A stretch of 64,000 nucleotides of DNA from Micromonospora humi. GTDB taxonomy: Bacteria; Actinomycetota; Actinomycetes; Mycobacteriales; Micromonosporaceae. The translations under genes and the position numbers were made by a program. The notes beneath the pieces were generated by a model that saw only the letters and a program-made list of their open reading frames with translations, searched no databases and had not been told where the DNA came from. Position 1 is the stretch's first letter. Each line of letters begins with the position of its first letter. Of this stretch, positions 52,501-64,000 are shown one piece after another. Where the stretch lies: NCBI RefSeq assembly GCF_900090105.1, contig NZ_FMDM01000008.1, forward strand, positions 1 to 64,000, given 5' to 3'.

Positions 52501-55500
52501 CTGCTCTCCGGTCGCACCGAGGAGGCCCTGCGGGAACAGGCCGACCGGCTGCGCCGGCACCTCGCCGACCGGCCCGACGCCGGGCCCGGCCCGGTCGCCT
52601 GGTCGCTGGCCACCACCCGGGCCGCGTTCGAGCACCGCGCGGTGCTGTTCGGCGCCGACCGGGAGGACCTGCTGGCCCGGCTGGACGACGTGATCGCCGC
52701 CCGGCCCAGCGCCGACGTGGTCACCGGCACGGTGACCACCGGCGAGACCGTGTTCGTCTATCCGGGGCAGGGCAGCCAGTGGATCGGCATGGCCGCCACG
52801 CTGATGGACACCGCGCCGGTGTTCGCCGACGCGATCGACGAGTGCGCCCTGGCGCTCGCGCCGCACCTCGACTGGTCGCTCCAGGACGTCCTGCGTGACC
52901 GGCCCGACGCCGCCTCGCTGGAGCGGGTCGACGTCGTCCAGCCGGTGCTGTTCGCCGTGATGGTGGCGCTCACCCGGCTCTGGGAGTCGTGGGGCGTGGT
53001 GCCGGACGCCGTGGTCGGCCACTCGCAGGGCGAGATCGTCGCCGCCCACGTGGCCGGTGGCCTCAGCCTCGACGACGCCGCCCGGATCGTCGCGGTCCGC
53101 AGCAAGCTCGTCGGCGCGGTCGCCGGCACCGGCGGCATGGTCTCGGTGTGGCTGGGCGCCGGCCCGGTCGAGGAGCGGCTCGCCGCCCACCCCGACCTGT
53201 CGATCGCCGCGGTCAACGGTCCGGAGACCACTGTGGTGGCGGGAACGGTGGACGGCCTGGACCGCTTCGCCGACGCGTGCGCCGCGGACGGCGTACGGGT
53301 CAAGCGGATCGCCGTCGACTACGCCTCGCACAGCCCGCAGATGGACGCGCTGCGCGACGAGTTGACCGCCGCGCTCGCCCCGGTGCGCCCCGTCCCGGGC
53401 CGCATCCCGATGTGGTCCACGGTGGACGACGGTTGGGCCGACACCGGCACGATGGACGCCGGCTACTGGTTCCGCAACCTGCGCCGGCCGGTGCTCTTCG
53501 ACTCCGCCGTGCGCGCCCTGGCCGCCGACGGCTACCACTTCTTCGTCGAGGCCAGTGCCCACCCGGTGCTCGCCATGGCGGTCCGCGCGACCCTCGACGA
53601 GGCCGACCCGGGCAGCCGCACGGCGGTCGTCGGCACGTTGCGCCGCGACGAGGGCGACCTGGCCCGGGTGCTGCGCTCGGCCGCCGAGCTGCACGCCCAG
53701 GGCGGCACGGTCGACTGGTCGGCCGCGCTGGCCGGGCACGCCGCACCGGTGGTACCGCTGCCCACGTACGCGTTCCAACGCAGCCGCTACTGGCTCACCC
53801 CGGCGCGTACCGCCGCGGCCGGTGACCTGAGCGGCGCCGGGCTGACCGACGCCGGCCACCCGTTGCTCGGCGCCGCCGTGGCGCTGGCCGACGGCGACGG
53901 GCTGGTGCTGACCGGCCGGCTCAGCGCCGGCGACCAGCGCTGGCTGGGCGACCACGCGGTGCTCGGGACCGTGCTGCTGCCCGGCACCGCGTTCGTCGAG
54001 CTGGCGTTGCAGGCCGGGCTGCGGGTCGGCGCCGCGGCGCTGGACGAGCTGACGCTGGAGGCGCCGCTGGTGGTCACCGAGCGGCAGGCGGTCCGGATCC
54101 AGGTCGTGGTCAGCCCGCCCGGGGAAACCGGTCGCCGCACCGTCGCGGTCTACGCCCGCCCGGACGCCGACACCGGCGACGGCGACGGCGTGGAGTGGAC
54201 CCGGTACGCCAGCGCGACGCTCGCACCGACCGCCGACGAACCCGACTTCGACCTGCGGCAGTGGCCGCCGGCCGAGGCCGAGGCGGTGGACACGACCGGG
54301 TTCTACGACGACCTGACCGAGCGCGGCTACGGCTACGGCCCCGCGTTCCAGGGGCTGCGCGCCATGTGGAAGCGCGACGGCGAGGTCTTCGCCGAGGTCG
54401 CGCTCCCCGACGACGACGGGGACGACGCGGCCGGCTACGGCGTGCACCCGGCGTTGCTGGACGCCGCCCTGCACGGCATCGGGCTGCTGCGGTCGCTGCA
54501 CCCGGCCGCCGGCGGCACCGGACCGCGCGGCGCCGAGCTGCCGTTCTCCTTCAGCGGCGTACGCCTCTGGGCCACCGGCGCGGACACCGTCCGGGTCCGG
54601 CTCGGCCTCTCCGAGCAGAACGGCATCGTGGTGCGGATCGCCGACGCGGCGGGCGCCCCGGTCGTCGCGGTCGACGCGCTCGCGGCCCGGCCGCTGCCGG
54701 CCTCGTTCGGCGCGTCCGGCCCGGCCCGGCCGACCACCCTCTACGAGCTGGACTGGAGCGACCTCGCGGTCACCCCGACCGATCCGGGTCACTGGTTGGT
54801 CGTCGGCGACGCCCCGCTGGCCGACCAGGTGCGCGCGGCGGGCGGGCGGATCACCACCTGCGCCACGTTCGACGACGTCCCCGGTCACTTCGACGGCGCC
54901 GACGACCCGGCCGTGGTGGTGGTCGCGCTGTCCGCGACCGACGACGACGGCGACGTCGTCGACCGGGCGGCGGGCTGCGTGCACGAGGCCCTGGCGCTGG
55001 CCCAGCGGTGGATCGGCGACGACCGGTTCGAACCGGCGCGCCTGCTCGTGGTCTCCCGGGGCGCGGTCGGCGCGAAGCCCGCGCTCGCCCCGGCGGCGGC
55101 CTGGGGGCTGCTGCGCTCGGCCCAGTCCGAGCACCCGAACCGCTTCGTCCTGCTCGACCTGGGCGCGGACGCCGACCTCACGCCGCTGCCCGCGGCGGTG
55201 TGCTCGGGCGAGCCGCAGCTGGCCGCCGCGGCCGGCCGGGTCCGCGCGGCCCGCCTGGTGCGCGTCGCGCCGGCCGACGGCGACACCGCCCCGGCCTTCG
55301 GGCCGCACGGCACCGTCCTGGTCACCGGCGGCACCGGCACGCTGGGCAGCGCGCTGGTGCGACACCTGGCGGGCGTGCACGGCGTACGCCACTTCCTGGT
55401 CACCAGCCGCAGCGGGGCCGACGCCCCGGGCGCCGCGGACCTGGTCGCCGACGTCGCCGCCCTGGGGGCCGAGGCGACGGTGGTGGCCTGCGACGCGGCC

Positions 55501-56607
55501 GACCGGGACCGGCTGGCCGAGGTGCTGGCCGCGATCCCGGCCGACCGGCCGCTCACCGGCGTGGTGCACGCGGTCGGCGTCCTGGACGACGGGGTGATCG
55601 CGGCGCTCGACCCCGGCCGGGTCGACCTGGTGATGCGCGGCAAGGCCCGGGGCGCGACGAACCTGCACGACCTCACCCGCGACCTCGACCTCACCGCGTT
55701 CGTGCTGTTCTCCTCGGCCGCCGGCACGTTCGGCGGGGCCGGGCAGGGCAACTACGCGGCCGCCAACGCGTTCCTCGACGCGCTGGCCCAGCGCCGCCGG
55801 GCCGACGGACTGGTGGCCAAGTCGCTGCCGTGGGGCCCGTGGGCGCAGCCGACCGGGATGACCGGCGCGCTCACCGAACTCGACGTGCGCCGGGTCGAAC
55901 GGACCGGCCTGCGGCCGATGGAGACCGCGTACGGCATGACGTTGTTCGACGCGGCGGTGCGGCACCCCGCGCCGGTGGTGGTGCCGCTGCTGTTCGCCCA
56001 GGGCGCGTTGAGCGCGGCCACCGGGCCGCTGCTGCACCTGCTGCGCTCGCTGGTGCGTACCCCGGTGCGGTCCGCGGCCGGCCGCCCGGCGGAGAGCGAC
56101 GGCCCGCCGCTGCGCGAGCGGCTCGTCGAGCTGCCCGACGAGGAGCGGCAGCGCGTCGTGCTCGACTTCGTCCGCACCCACGTCGCGGTCGTGCTCGGCT
56201 ACCCGTCCGGCGGCGAGGTGCGCTCCGAACGGGGCTTCCTCGACCTCGGCATGGACTCCCTGACCGGCATCGAGCTGCGCAACCGGATCGCCGGCGTCAC
56301 CGGCCTGCGGCTGCCCGCGACGCTGGTCTTCGACCACCCCACCCCGATGGCGCTGGCCCAGCACCTGCGGCTGGCGCTCGTGCCACCCGCCAAGCCGGCC
56401 GCCGAGGTCGCCCTGGAGGAGCTGGACCGGTTGGAGGCCGTGCTGGACGCGGTCGAGCCCGGTGACGACGCGCATGCACGTGTCAAGCGGAGGTTGCGCT
56501 CGCTCGTCGCCCGCCTGAACGGCGGGACCGAGGACACGGACGGCGAGCAGGACCTCGAGTCGGCGACGGCGGAGGAGCTCTTCGAGTTCCTCGACCGCGC
56601 GGTGTGA
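40507..56607 (+). CDS. Type I modular polyketide synthase, three modules
   Basis: 5,366-residue PKS. ATG 40507 is preferred because it opens the docking coiled coil [11 protein letters not shown], so this is an extension protein, not a loading one. Order: KS (Cys206)-AT (Ser643)-DH (His940, Asp1111)-ER (LNFRDVL at 1408, NADPH loop about 1510)-KR (Tyr1828)-ACP (Ser1984); KS (Cys2212)-AT (Ser2657)-KR (Tyr3327)-ACP (Ser3495); KS (Cys3725)-AT (Ser4173)-DH (His4483, Asp4652)-KR (Tyr5083)-ACP (Ser5251); docking tail. Predicted units: fully reduced malonyl; beta-hydroxy from an unusual GAAH-type AT; methyl-branched alkene from a YASH-type AT. First gene after the divergent region, with gene 6 following after 18 bases. 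Oddity: catalytic KR Ser of module 1 is Ala1815. Confidence 0.96.
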   Translation: MADNDTLRDYLKLVTTDLHRARQRLREVEDGGREPIAIIGMSCRYPGGAGSPDDLWDLVAQGRDGIGPFPTDRGWDLGRLFDADPDRPASSYVREGGFIDGAGDFDPAFFGISPREAVAMDPQQRILLQSTWEAIERAGIDPTSLRGSRTGVFAGTNDQNYLALFGNAGSDSEGYLLTGGATAVVSGRISYVLGLEGPALTVDTACSSSLVALHLACQSLRQNECSLAIAGGVTVMATPGVFTEFSRQRGLAGDGRCKSFAEAADGTGWSEGVGVLLVERLSEAQRLGHPILAVVRGSAVNQDGASNGLTAPNGPAQQRVILEALTNAGLTPADVDAVEGHGTGTTLGDPIEAQALLATYGQDRTGEPLYLGSVKSNIGHPQAAAGVAGIIKMVMALRHGVLPGTLHLDEPTSHVDWDAGRVALLAESRDWPETGHPRRAGVSSFGVSGTNAHIILEQSPAPAAPEAVEDTGGPVTVPISARTGEALRRQAARLRAAVDADPAIRPADVAHTLATARAAMAHRAVVRAGDRDELLAALAAVESGAEHDGVVRGTTRDGKLAFLFTGQGAQRIGMGTALAAGFPVFAEHFDAIRARFDGLAEALGSEEIHQTVHTQAALFAFEVALARQLEHWGVVPDRMLGHSVGEIAAAHVAGVLDLDDACTLVAARGRLMQALPAGGAMLAVAAPEAAVRAELVDGVDVAAVNGPAAVVVSGDADAIDELDARWRERGWQTKRLRVSHAFHSPRMDAMLDEFRAVAEGLTYAAPRVPVVSNLTGEPVDRMDADHWVRHVRGTVRFADGLAWLRGRETTAYLEIGPDGPLTALAAEQLDDVTAVATQRRDRPEAATLWSALATAYTGGVPVDWTAVDGAAGRTVALPTYPFARQRFWPKPAPGWGDVGAAGLGVTGHPLLGAGVMLAGGDEALFTGRLSVASHPALADHVVLGRVVLPGTALAEAAVRAGDQVGCGVVQELVLQAPLVVPADAAVQVQVLVGAADAEGRRDVTVHSRVAGAAADGWPEEPWTVHATGVLAPAATATPPPAAPAWPPADAEPVDVAALYAGFDAAGLAYGPVFRGIRSAWRSGDEILAELRLPAGEESDARRYGVHPALFDAGLQALAARATAADGFTGLPFSFTGVTLRATGATTLRVRLVPDGVDAVRLDAYDDTGAPVLTVDRVLLRPIAGAQFATRVTGAAALLRLAWSPLAAEDTPAPRWAQLDGDPIGAGVPVGGDADVLLVPVVGYTPTAEGVRAATTRTLDLLARLRGSASRLVVVTRGAVAAEPGDRVTDLAGAAVWGLVRSAQAEDPGSVVLVDLPGGPLVAPDPLPALAAGLATGEPQLAIRTTGLYRARLRRVEPAADLVPPAGTDHWRLALPENGTLDQLALVPSGADAPLAPGQVRLSVRAAGLNFRDVLAALGMYPGRVDLGAEVAGVVLEVAPDVAALRPGDRVFGLCPASFGPVAVADHRVLAPMPERWTFAEAASVPIVYGTALYGLHDLGALTAGRSVLIHAATGGVGLAAVQLAQHLGAEVFATASPAKWDVLRGLGLDDAHIASSRDLGFEAAFEGVDVVLNSLAGEFVDASLRLLAGGGTFVEMGKSDVRDPAAVTAAHPGVTYRAFDLIDAGPARIREILGRLVELFADGSLRLSPVHAWDVRRAPEAFRHVSQARHVGKVVLTVPRPLDPAGTVLITGGTGRLGTLVARHLAAEHGVRHLILASRRGPGAVDPGDGVPTGAEVVACDVADRSALAALIDGIPADRPLTGVFHVAGVLDDGVVSALTPERLDTVLRPKGDAALHLDELTRGLDLAAFVVFSALAGTVGSAGQAGYAAANHLLDALVLRRRAAGLPAQALAWGPWSGGGMVGQLTDGDRARLAAAGFPPLTEADGLALLDAALAAAAPALVPTGFDPAALSARAADLPAVLTELARAPQRRAAGTGRDADRPRLDRAALLEQVRADAATVLGLPGPQAVEPDRPFKEIGFDSLTSIELRNRLRAVLGTRLPATLVFDHPTPAAVAAFLDAELGGTAAESPVVTPVPVDRPADDPIAIVGMGCRFPGGADTPDALWRIVAGGVDAVDAFPADRGWHVEHLFEPGTSYTFEGGFVDGVADFDAGFFAISPREAVTMDPQQRLLLETSWEAFERAGIDPETLRGSRTGVYVGAATTGYGVGDLRLPEGSEPHLLTGTATSVVAGRISYTFGLEGPAVTVDTACSSSLVALHLAAEALRHGECDLAIAGGATVMTTPGMFVDSSRGGALAPDGRCKAFADGADGTGWGEGAGVVLIERLSDARRHGHPVLALVAGSAVNHDGASNGLTAPNGPSQQRVIAAALRHAGLTAADVDAVEAHGTGTALGDPIEAQALLATYGRDRADDAPLRLGSIKSNIGHTQSAAGVAGIIKMVLALRHGLLPATLHVDRPSAHVDWSAGGVRLLTEPVPWPAADRVRRAGVSSFGMSGTNAHVIIEQAPAGAGSTVDRAGGPWLLSARTAKALRAQAERLRAHLDAEPDWRPDDVAYALSTTRGRLPHRAVLFADDRDGYAGLLDALAADSGAPGLVRGVAGAGGKVAFVFPGQGPQWLGMAEGLLASSPVFRASVEACDAVLRPRLGWSVADVLRGADPQRSLDDVAVVQPALFATMISLAELWRAEGVEPAAVVGHSQGEVAAAYLAGGLTLDDAATVIAVRSRLLAERGAQIAGAMVAVSLPAADVEARLADYPGLDVVAVNGPRTVSVAGDPETADRLFADLTAEGVRVRKIRIPGAAHSWHMDVLREPVLAELAGIAPRAGDGPVFYSTVTGGPVDTADLDAAYWYRNIRQTVRFADAVRQLLRDGHTVFVEASTHPVLVHAVQDAAEDANVEAVAVGSLRREEGGLDRFRASVAEAYARGARFDWTALPARADGAAPPVPLPTYAFQHQRFWLEPNPAPASTGTAQDAAEAGFWDAVERSDLAPLIEALGADGADRIAPVLPVLASWRSREQRRRTVDGWRYRVEWRPAPTGGPATLSGRWLLVAPDGEPTAEEIGRLLTAHGAEVVTDVDTTDLAGIVSLLALDETPHPDRPDVTRGTVGNLALVQEHARADRDAPLWIVTRGAVSVSPADRITGATQAQSWGLGLVASLEQPDRVGGLIDLPPEIDARAAGRIAAALAGIGDEDQLAVRASGVLARRMVRAAPNPNRRPAPSLRGTVLVTGGTGTIGAHVARRLATAGAQRLLLTSRRGPDAPGAAELAAELTELGARVRIVACDVADRDALAALLAGVDDTAPLTAVFHAAGVAQSTPITDIDPAELAATVRGKATGARNLDELAGDDLEAFVVFSSGASVWGGGGQAAYAAGNAYLDALCRQRHERGQPALAVSWGGWEGSGMATADAVAQLARRGLRPMPPQLALAALDQAMGEPEPHLTVADIDWERFAPSYTAARPRPLIDEIPEARAGREADRPDGADGETGEFAARLTALPAGERKRFLQDLVRNLAADTLGHTGVEEIAPNRAFRELGFDSVTAVDVRNKLRAATGLQLPTTLIFDYPTPALLAEHLRAELLGEAPAETVVAAANGADEPIAIVGMSCRYAGGVRTPEELWELVVNGVDAVDRFPDDRGWDLDALYDPDPDALGASYVREGAFIYDAGDFDAGFFSISPREALAMDPQQRILLETSWEAIERGGINPQTLARSRTGVFVGTSFQGYGMGAHLGLGATEGFFLAGTGTAAVSGRVAYGLGLEGPAVTVDTACSSSLVALHLGAQALRQGECDLALAGGVAVLPTPTSFTEFSRQRGLAPDGRCKPFAAAADGTGWGEGAGVVLLERLSDAIRNGHPVLAVVAATATNQDGASNGLTAPNGPSQQRVIAQTLANAGLEPADVDLVEAHGTGTTLGDPIEAQAIIATYGQNRPDDRPLWLGSVKSNIGHTQSAAGVAGVIKAVMAVRHGVLPPSLHVDEPTPHVDWARGAVRLLTEGRPWPSGGGPRRAGISSFGGTGTNAHAIVEQAPEPTGTDAGAPASPAPLAWLLSGRTEEALREQADRLRRHLADRPDAGPGPVAWSLATTRAAFEHRAVLFGADREDLLARLDDVIAARPSADVVTGTVTTGETVFVYPGQGSQWIGMAATLMDTAPVFADAIDECALALAPHLDWSLQDVLRDRPDAASLERVDVVQPVLFAVMVALTRLWESWGVVPDAVVGHSQGEIVAAHVAGGLSLDDAARIVAVRSKLVGAVAGTGGMVSVWLGAGPVEERLAAHPDLSIAAVNGPETTVVAGTVDGLDRFADACAADGVRVKRIAVDYASHSPQMDALRDELTAALAPVRPVPGRIPMWSTVDDGWADTGTMDAGYWFRNLRRPVLFDSAVRALAADGYHFFVEASAHPVLAMAVRATLDEADPGSRTAVVGTLRRDEGDLARVLRSAAELHAQGGTVDWSAALAGHAAPVVPLPTYAFQRSRYWLTPARTAAAGDLSGAGLTDAGHPLLGAAVALADGDGLVLTGRLSAGDQRWLGDHAVLGTVLLPGTAFVELALQAGLRVGAAALDELTLEAPLVVTERQAVRIQVVVSPPGETGRRTVAVYARPDADTGDGDGVEWTRYASATLAPTADEPDFDLRQWPPAEAEAVDTTGFYDDLTERGYGYGPAFQGLRAMWKRDGEVFAEVALPDDDGDDAAGYGVHPALLDAALHGIGLLRSLHPAAGGTGPRGAELPFSFSGVRLWATGADTVRVRLGLSEQNGIVVRIADAAGAPVVAVDALAARPLPASFGASGPARPTTLYELDWSDLAVTPTDPGHWLVVGDAPLADQVRAAGGRITTCATFDDVPGHFDGADDPAVVVVALSATDDDGDVVDRAAGCVHEALALAQRWIGDDRFEPARLLVVSRGAVGAKPALAPAAAWGLLRSAQSEHPNRFVLLDLGADADLTPLPAAVCSGEPQLAAAAGRVRAARLVRVAPADGDTAPAFGPHGTVLVTGGTGTLGSALVRHLAGVHGVRHFLVTSRSGADAPGAADLVADVAALGAEATVVACDAADRDRLAEVLAAIPADRPLTGVVHAVGVLDDGVIAALDPGRVDLVMRGKARGATNLHDLTRDLDLTAFVLFSSAAGTFGGAGQGNYAAANAFLDALAQRRRADGLVAKSLPWGPWAQPTGMTGALTELDVRRVERTGLRPMETAYGMTLFDAAVRHPAPVVVPLLFAQGALSAATGPLLHLLRSLVRTPVRSAAGRPAESDGPPLRERLVELPDEERQRVVLDFVRTHVAVVLGYPSGGEVRSERGFLDLGMDSLTGIELRNRIAGVTGLRLPATLVFDHPTPMALAQHLRLALVPPAKPAAEVALEELDRLEAVLDAVEPGDDAHARVKRRLRSLVARLNGGTEDTDGEQDLESATAEELFEFLDRAV
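40603..46578 (+). other. PKS module KS-AT-DH-ER-KR-ACP (malonyl, fully reducing)
   Basis: KS Cys 41122-41124; HGTGT is preceded by EG rather than EA, and GHTQ is GHPQ. AT Ser 42433-42435 (GHSVG), HAFH 42724-42735: malonyl-CoA. DH His 43324-43326 and Asp 43837-43839 (DAGLQ) are intact. ER spans about 44600-45540. KR has LDD and Tyr 45988-45990, but the catalytic Ser position (45949-45951) is GCG Ala. ACP Ser 46456-46458. A saturated unit is expected if the KR works. Confidence 0.93.
46627..51120 (+). other. PKS module KS-AT-KR-ACP (atypical GAAH extender AT, A1-type KR)
   Basis: KS Cys 47140-47142. AT Ser 48475-48477 in GHSQG, the form used by ATs for branched extenders. The YASH position (48778-48789) reads GAAH, followed by S-W-H-M-D. 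This is neither the malonyl nor the methylmalonyl signature and is closer to the xAGH pattern of ethylmalonyl ATs. KR Tyr 50485-50487 with Trp -8 and Gln -3 (A1). ACP Ser 50989-50991 in DSV. Confidence 0.9.
51163..56388 (+). other. PKS module KS-AT-DH-KR-ACP (methylmalonyl, alkene-forming)
   Basis: KS Cys 51679-51681. AT Ser 53023-53025 (GHSQG), YASH 53320-53331: methylmalonyl-CoA. DH His 53953-53955 (HxxxGxxxxP) and Asp 54460-54462 intact. KR has LDD and Tyr 55753-55755. ACP Ser 56257-56259. Expected product is an alpha-methyl-substituted alkene. The KR tail reads [11 protein letters not shown] rather than the usual form. Confidence 0.93.
56389..56604 (+). other. C-terminal docking domain of PKS 5
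   Basis: Charged helices (E-L-D-R-L-E-A-V-L and R-V-K-R-R-L-R-S-L) followed by [13 protein letters not shown]. Same class as the tails of PKS 1 and PKS 2, compatible with the N-terminus of PKS 6 (N-K-L-L-E-Y-L-K-R). Confidence 0.8.
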
Positions 56608-56612
56608 GCGAC

Positions 56613-56621
56613 GGAAAGAGG
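56613..56621 (+). promoter_or_regulatory. Ribosome-binding site of PKS 6
   Basis: GGAAAGAGG in the 18-base gap after the PKS 5 stop, four bases before ATG 56626. Confidence 0.75.
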
Positions 56622-56625
56622 CGCC

Positions 56626-61371
<4,746 letters not shown>

Positions 61372-61394
61372 ACCGACCGACGCGACGACCCGCT

Positions 61395-61398
61395 GGAG
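61395..61398 (+). promoter_or_regulatory. Ribosome-binding site fixing the PKS 7 start
   Basis: GGAG six bases before ATG 61405, in the 33-base gap after the PKS 6 stop. Confidence 0.75.
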
Positions 61399-61404
61399 TT
61401 CAAG

Positions 61405-64000
61405 ATGGCTTCGACCGAAGACTACGTGGCCGCGCTGCGGTCGTCGTTGAAGGAGACCGAGCGGCTGCGCACGGCGAACCGGGCGCTGACCGAGGCCGCC
61501 ACCGAGCCGATCGCGATCGTCGGGATGGCCTGCCGGTTCCCCGGCGCCGACTCGCCGGAGGCGCTGTGGCGGCTGGTCAACGACGGCGACGACGCGATCA
61601 CCGGCTTCCCGGACGACCGGGGCTGGACGGTGGACCCGGACGGGCCGGCGTACGCGGCCCGGGGCGGCTTCCTCACCGGCGGCGCCGACTTCGACGCCGA
61701 GTTCTTCGGAATCTCCCCGCGCGAGGCGCTGGCCATGGACCCGCAGCAGCGGCTGCTGCTGGAGACGTCGTGGGAGGCGATCGAGCGGGCCGGGATCGAC
61801 GCCGACGACCTGCGGGGCAGCCGCACCGGCGTGTTCGTGGGCGCGGCCACCTCCGGCTACAACTATCTGCTGGCCGACGAGCCGGCGGCGGAGGGGCACG
61901 CGCTCACCGGCAGCGCCACCAGCGTGCTCTCCGGCCGGGTCGCGTACACCCTCGGGTTGGAGGGCCCGGCCGTCACCGTCGACACCGCCTGCTCGTCGGC
62001 GCTGGTCGCCTGTCACCTCGCCGCGCAGGCGCTGCGTCGCGGGGACTGTGTCACCGCGCTCGCGGCCGGCGTCACCGTGCTCGTGTCGCCCGAGGTGTTC
62101 GGGGAGTTCGCCAAGCAGGACGGCCTGGCCTCGGACGGCCGGTGCAAGCCGTTCGCGGCGGCCGCCGACGGCACCGGCTGGGCCGAGGGCGTCGGCGTCC
62201 TGGTGCTGGAACGGCTCTCCGAGGCGCAGCGGCTCGGCCGGCGCGTCCTGGCCGTGCTGCGCGGCAGCGCGGTGAACTCCGACGGGGCCAGCAACGGCCT
62301 GACCGCGCCCAGCGGTCCGGCGCAGCGCCGGGTGATCCGGCAGGCGCTGGCCGGGGCGGACCTGACGCCCGCCGACGTCGACGCGGTCGAGGCGCACGGC
62401 ACCGGCACCCGGCTCGGCGACCCGATCGAGGCCGAGGCGCTGCTGGCGACCTACGGCCACGGCCGGTCCGCGGCCGATCCGCTGTGGATCGGCTCGGTGA
62501 AGTCGAACATCGGGCACACCCAGGCCGCCGCCGGCGTCGCCGGCGTCATCAAGATGGTGCTGGCGATCCGGCACGGCCGGCTCCCGCGCACCCTGCACGT
62601 GGACGAGCCGACGCCGTACGTCGACTGGAGCGCCGGCGGCGTCGCGGTGCTGGCCGAGCCGGTGAGCTGGCCCCACCGGGACCGCCCGCGCCGGGCCGGC
62701 GTCTCGTCGTTCGGGGTGAGCGGCACCAACGCGCACGTGATCCTGGAGCAGGCGCCGGTGCCACCGGCCGGCGAGCCGGTCGAGGCGGTCGCCGGCCCGG
62801 TCCCGTGGGTGGTGTCCGGGCGTACCGCCGCGGGCCTGCGCGCCCAGGCCGAACGGCTGCGGGTCTTCCTCGACGAGGACACCGACCGGCCCGCGGTCGC
62901 CCGGGCGCTGGCCGGCACCCGCTCGGCCATGGAGCACCGGGCCGTCGTGCTGGCCGGTCCGCAGGGGCCGGCCGGGTTGGCAGCGGTCCGGGACGGGCAC
63001 GCCGCGCCCGGGGTGGTCCGGGGCACGGTCAGCGCGGGCAAGCTCGCGTTCCTGTTCACCGGCCAGGGCGGCCAGCGGGTGGGGATGGGGAGGGAGTTGC
63101 ACGCCACCTATCCGGTCTTCGCCGCGGCGTTCGACGACATCTGCGCCCGCTTCGATCCCCACCTGGACCGTCCGCTGCGCGACGTGGTGTGGCACGACGC
63201 GGAACTGCTCGACCGGACCGCCTACACCCAGGCCGGGTTGTTCGCGGTCGAGGCCGCGCTGTTCCGGCTGGTCGAGTCGTGGGGTGTCGTGCCGGACGTG
63301 CTGCTCGGCCACTCGATCGGCGAACTGACCGCGGCGTACGTGGCCGGGGTGCTCTCGCTCGACGACGCGGTCACGCTGGTCGCGGCCCGGGGCCGGCTGA
63401 TGCAGGAGCTTCCCACCGGCGGCGCCATGCTGTCGGTGCGTCTCGGCGAGGCGGAGGTCGCCGCGGCGCTGCCGGACGGCCTCGACATCGCCGCCGTGAA
63501 CGGCCCGGAGTCGGTGGTCGTCTCCGGTGACGCCGAAGCGGCCGCCGCGTTCGCGGCGAGCTGCGCCCGGGACGGGATCAAGACCCAGCGGCTGCGCGTG
63601 TCGCACGCGTTCCACTCGGCCCGGATGACGCCGATGCTGGACGCGTTCCGAGCGGTGGCGGCCGGGCTGAGCCACGCCGCGCCGCGGATCCCGATCGTGT
63701 CCAACCTGACCGGCACGGTGGTCGACGGGTACGACGCCGACACCTGGGTGCGGCACGTGCGGCGCACGGTCCGCTTCCACGACGGCGTGCAGGCGCTCGC
63801 CGAGCTGGGCGTCCGCCGCTACCTGGAACTCGGCCCGGACGGCGTGCTCACCGGCATGGCCCAGCTCGGGGTGGACGGTGCCGCCCAGGCCGAGGACCTG
63901 GCCCCGCCGGTGCGGGTGGCCGCCCTGCGCCGCGAGCGGCCCGAGCCGGAGACGCTGCTGGAGGCGGTCGGTGCGCTGTTCACCGTCGGCGTCGGCGTCG
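61405..64000 (+). CDS. Type I modular polyketide synthase, 3'-truncated by window end
   Basis: The first 865 residues of a PKS whose frame stays open to the last base. ATG 61405 opens a docking coiled coil of a different class from the other proteins here ([20 protein letters not shown]). KS follows (Cys196 in [19 protein letters not shown]), then an AT (GQG about 548-550, Ser637 in GHSIG, HAFH at 734) predicted to load malonyl-CoA. The window ends in the post-AT linker, so reductive domains, ACP, further modules and any TE are not visible. It is third in the right-hand operon and expected to take its substrate from PKS 6. The KS has an intact Cys and the protein has a docking peptide, so it is not a KSQ loading module. 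Confidence 0.95.
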   Translation, partial: MASTEDYVAALRSSLKETERLRTANRALTEAATEPIAIVGMACRFPGADSPEALWRLVNDGDDAITGFPDDRGWTVDPDGPAYAARGGFLTGGADFDAEFFGISPREALAMDPQQRLLLETSWEAIERAGIDADDLRGSRTGVFVGAATSGYNYLLADEPAAEGHALTGSATSVLSGRVAYTLGLEGPAVTVDTACSSALVACHLAAQALRRGDCVTALAAGVTVLVSPEVFGEFAKQDGLASDGRCKPFAAAADGTGWAEGVGVLVLERLSEAQRLGRRVLAVLRGSAVNSDGASNGLTAPSGPAQRRVIRQALAGADLTPADVDAVEAHGTGTRLGDPIEAEALLATYGHGRSAADPLWIGSVKSNIGHTQAAAGVAGVIKMVLAIRHGRLPRTLHVDEPTPYVDWSAGGVAVLAEPVSWPHRDRPRRAGVSSFGVSGTNAHVILEQAPVPPAGEPVEAVAGPVPWVVSGRTAAGLRAQAERLRVFLDEDTDRPAVARALAGTRSAMEHRAVVLAGPQGPAGLAAVRDGHAAPGVVRGTVSAGKLAFLFTGQGGQRVGMGRELHATYPVFAAAFDDICARFDPHLDRPLRDVVWHDAELLDRTAYTQAGLFAVEAALFRLVESWGVVPDVLLGHSIGELTAAYVAGVLSLDDAVTLVAARGRLMQELPTGGAMLSVRLGEAEVAAALPDGLDIAAVNGPESVVVSGDAEAAAAFAASCARDGIKTQRLRVSHAFHSARMTPMLDAFRAVAAGLSHAAPRIPIVSNLTGTVVDGYDADTWVRHVRRTVRFHDGVQALAELGVRRYLELGPDGVLTGMAQLGVDGAAQAEDLAPPVRVAALRRERPEPETLLEAVGALFTVGVGV
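61504..64000 (+). other. PKS partial module KS-AT (malonyl)
   Basis: KS Cys 61990-61992; AT Ser 63313-63315 (GHSIG); HAFH 63604-63615. The reductive loop lies beyond the window. Confidence 0.92.

Noticed and set aside
61405..64000. PKS 7 or another PKS here as the loading protein (KSQ)
   Set aside because: Every KS in the window has the active-site Cys, and every visible protein N-terminus (PKS 2, 3, 5, 6, 7) is a docking coiled coil.

Overview
The window is almost entirely modular type I polyketide synthase (PKS) DNA from a very high-GC actinomycete. Codon style and the macrolide-type PKS would suit Micromonosporaceae or Streptomyces, but no taxonomic marker is present, so genus is inference. 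Six giant PKS genes lie on the + strand and one cytochrome P450 gene on the - strand. The longest gap without a gene is about 217 bases. No loading module, free-standing acyltransferase, regulator, transporter, resistance, sugar or extender-supply gene, RNA gene, CRISPR array or mobile element was seen.

Layout. Left block, three tightly spaced genes: (1) 1-20684, cut at its 5' end inside an enoylreductase, with ER-KR-ACP followed by four complete modules; (2) 20702-29158, two modules, the first lacking an acyltransferase (AT); (3) 29184-39017, two modules plus a chain-terminating thioesterase (TE). A perfect 21-bp hairpin separates gene 3 from the convergent P450 gene (39069-40289, -). A 217-bp divergent control region (40290-40506) lies between the P450 and the right block. 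Right block: (5) 40507-56607, three modules; (6) 56626-61371, one module; (7) 61405 to beyond 64000, KS and AT visible.

How the genes work together. Docking peptides at the protein ends allow 1->2->3(TE) and 5->6->7, with a different docking class used only at the 6->7 junction. Because the TE lies on gene 3 in the middle of the PKS run, the right block probably acts earlier in assembly than the left block, or it belongs to a second pathway. Chemistry read from catalytic motifs: gene 5 adds a fully reduced malonyl unit, a hydroxyl unit from an unusual AT (GAAH motif, probably a branched extender) and a methyl-branched alkene; gene 6 adds a hydroxyl unit. The start of gene 1 is a fully reduced unit, followed by two 1,3-hydroxyls and a conjugated diene. 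Gene 2 adds a hydroxyl unit with no AT of its own, then an epimerised alpha-methyl/hydroxyl unit. Gene 3 adds a hydroxyl unit (hybrid YAFH AT), then a unit whose KR has lost catalytic Tyr and Asn and should remain a beta-ketone, and then releases the chain. The expected product is a large, hydroxylated, partly unsaturated macrolactone that may be hydroxylated by the P450. I cannot name the compound.

The most unusual points are the clean AT excision in an otherwise intact cis-AT assembly line, the dead KR immediately before the TE, two ATs with non-standard specificity motifs, an apparent pairing of A1-type KRs with DSV-type ACPs, and clear patchwork of near-identical and differently codon-biased segments within gene 1.
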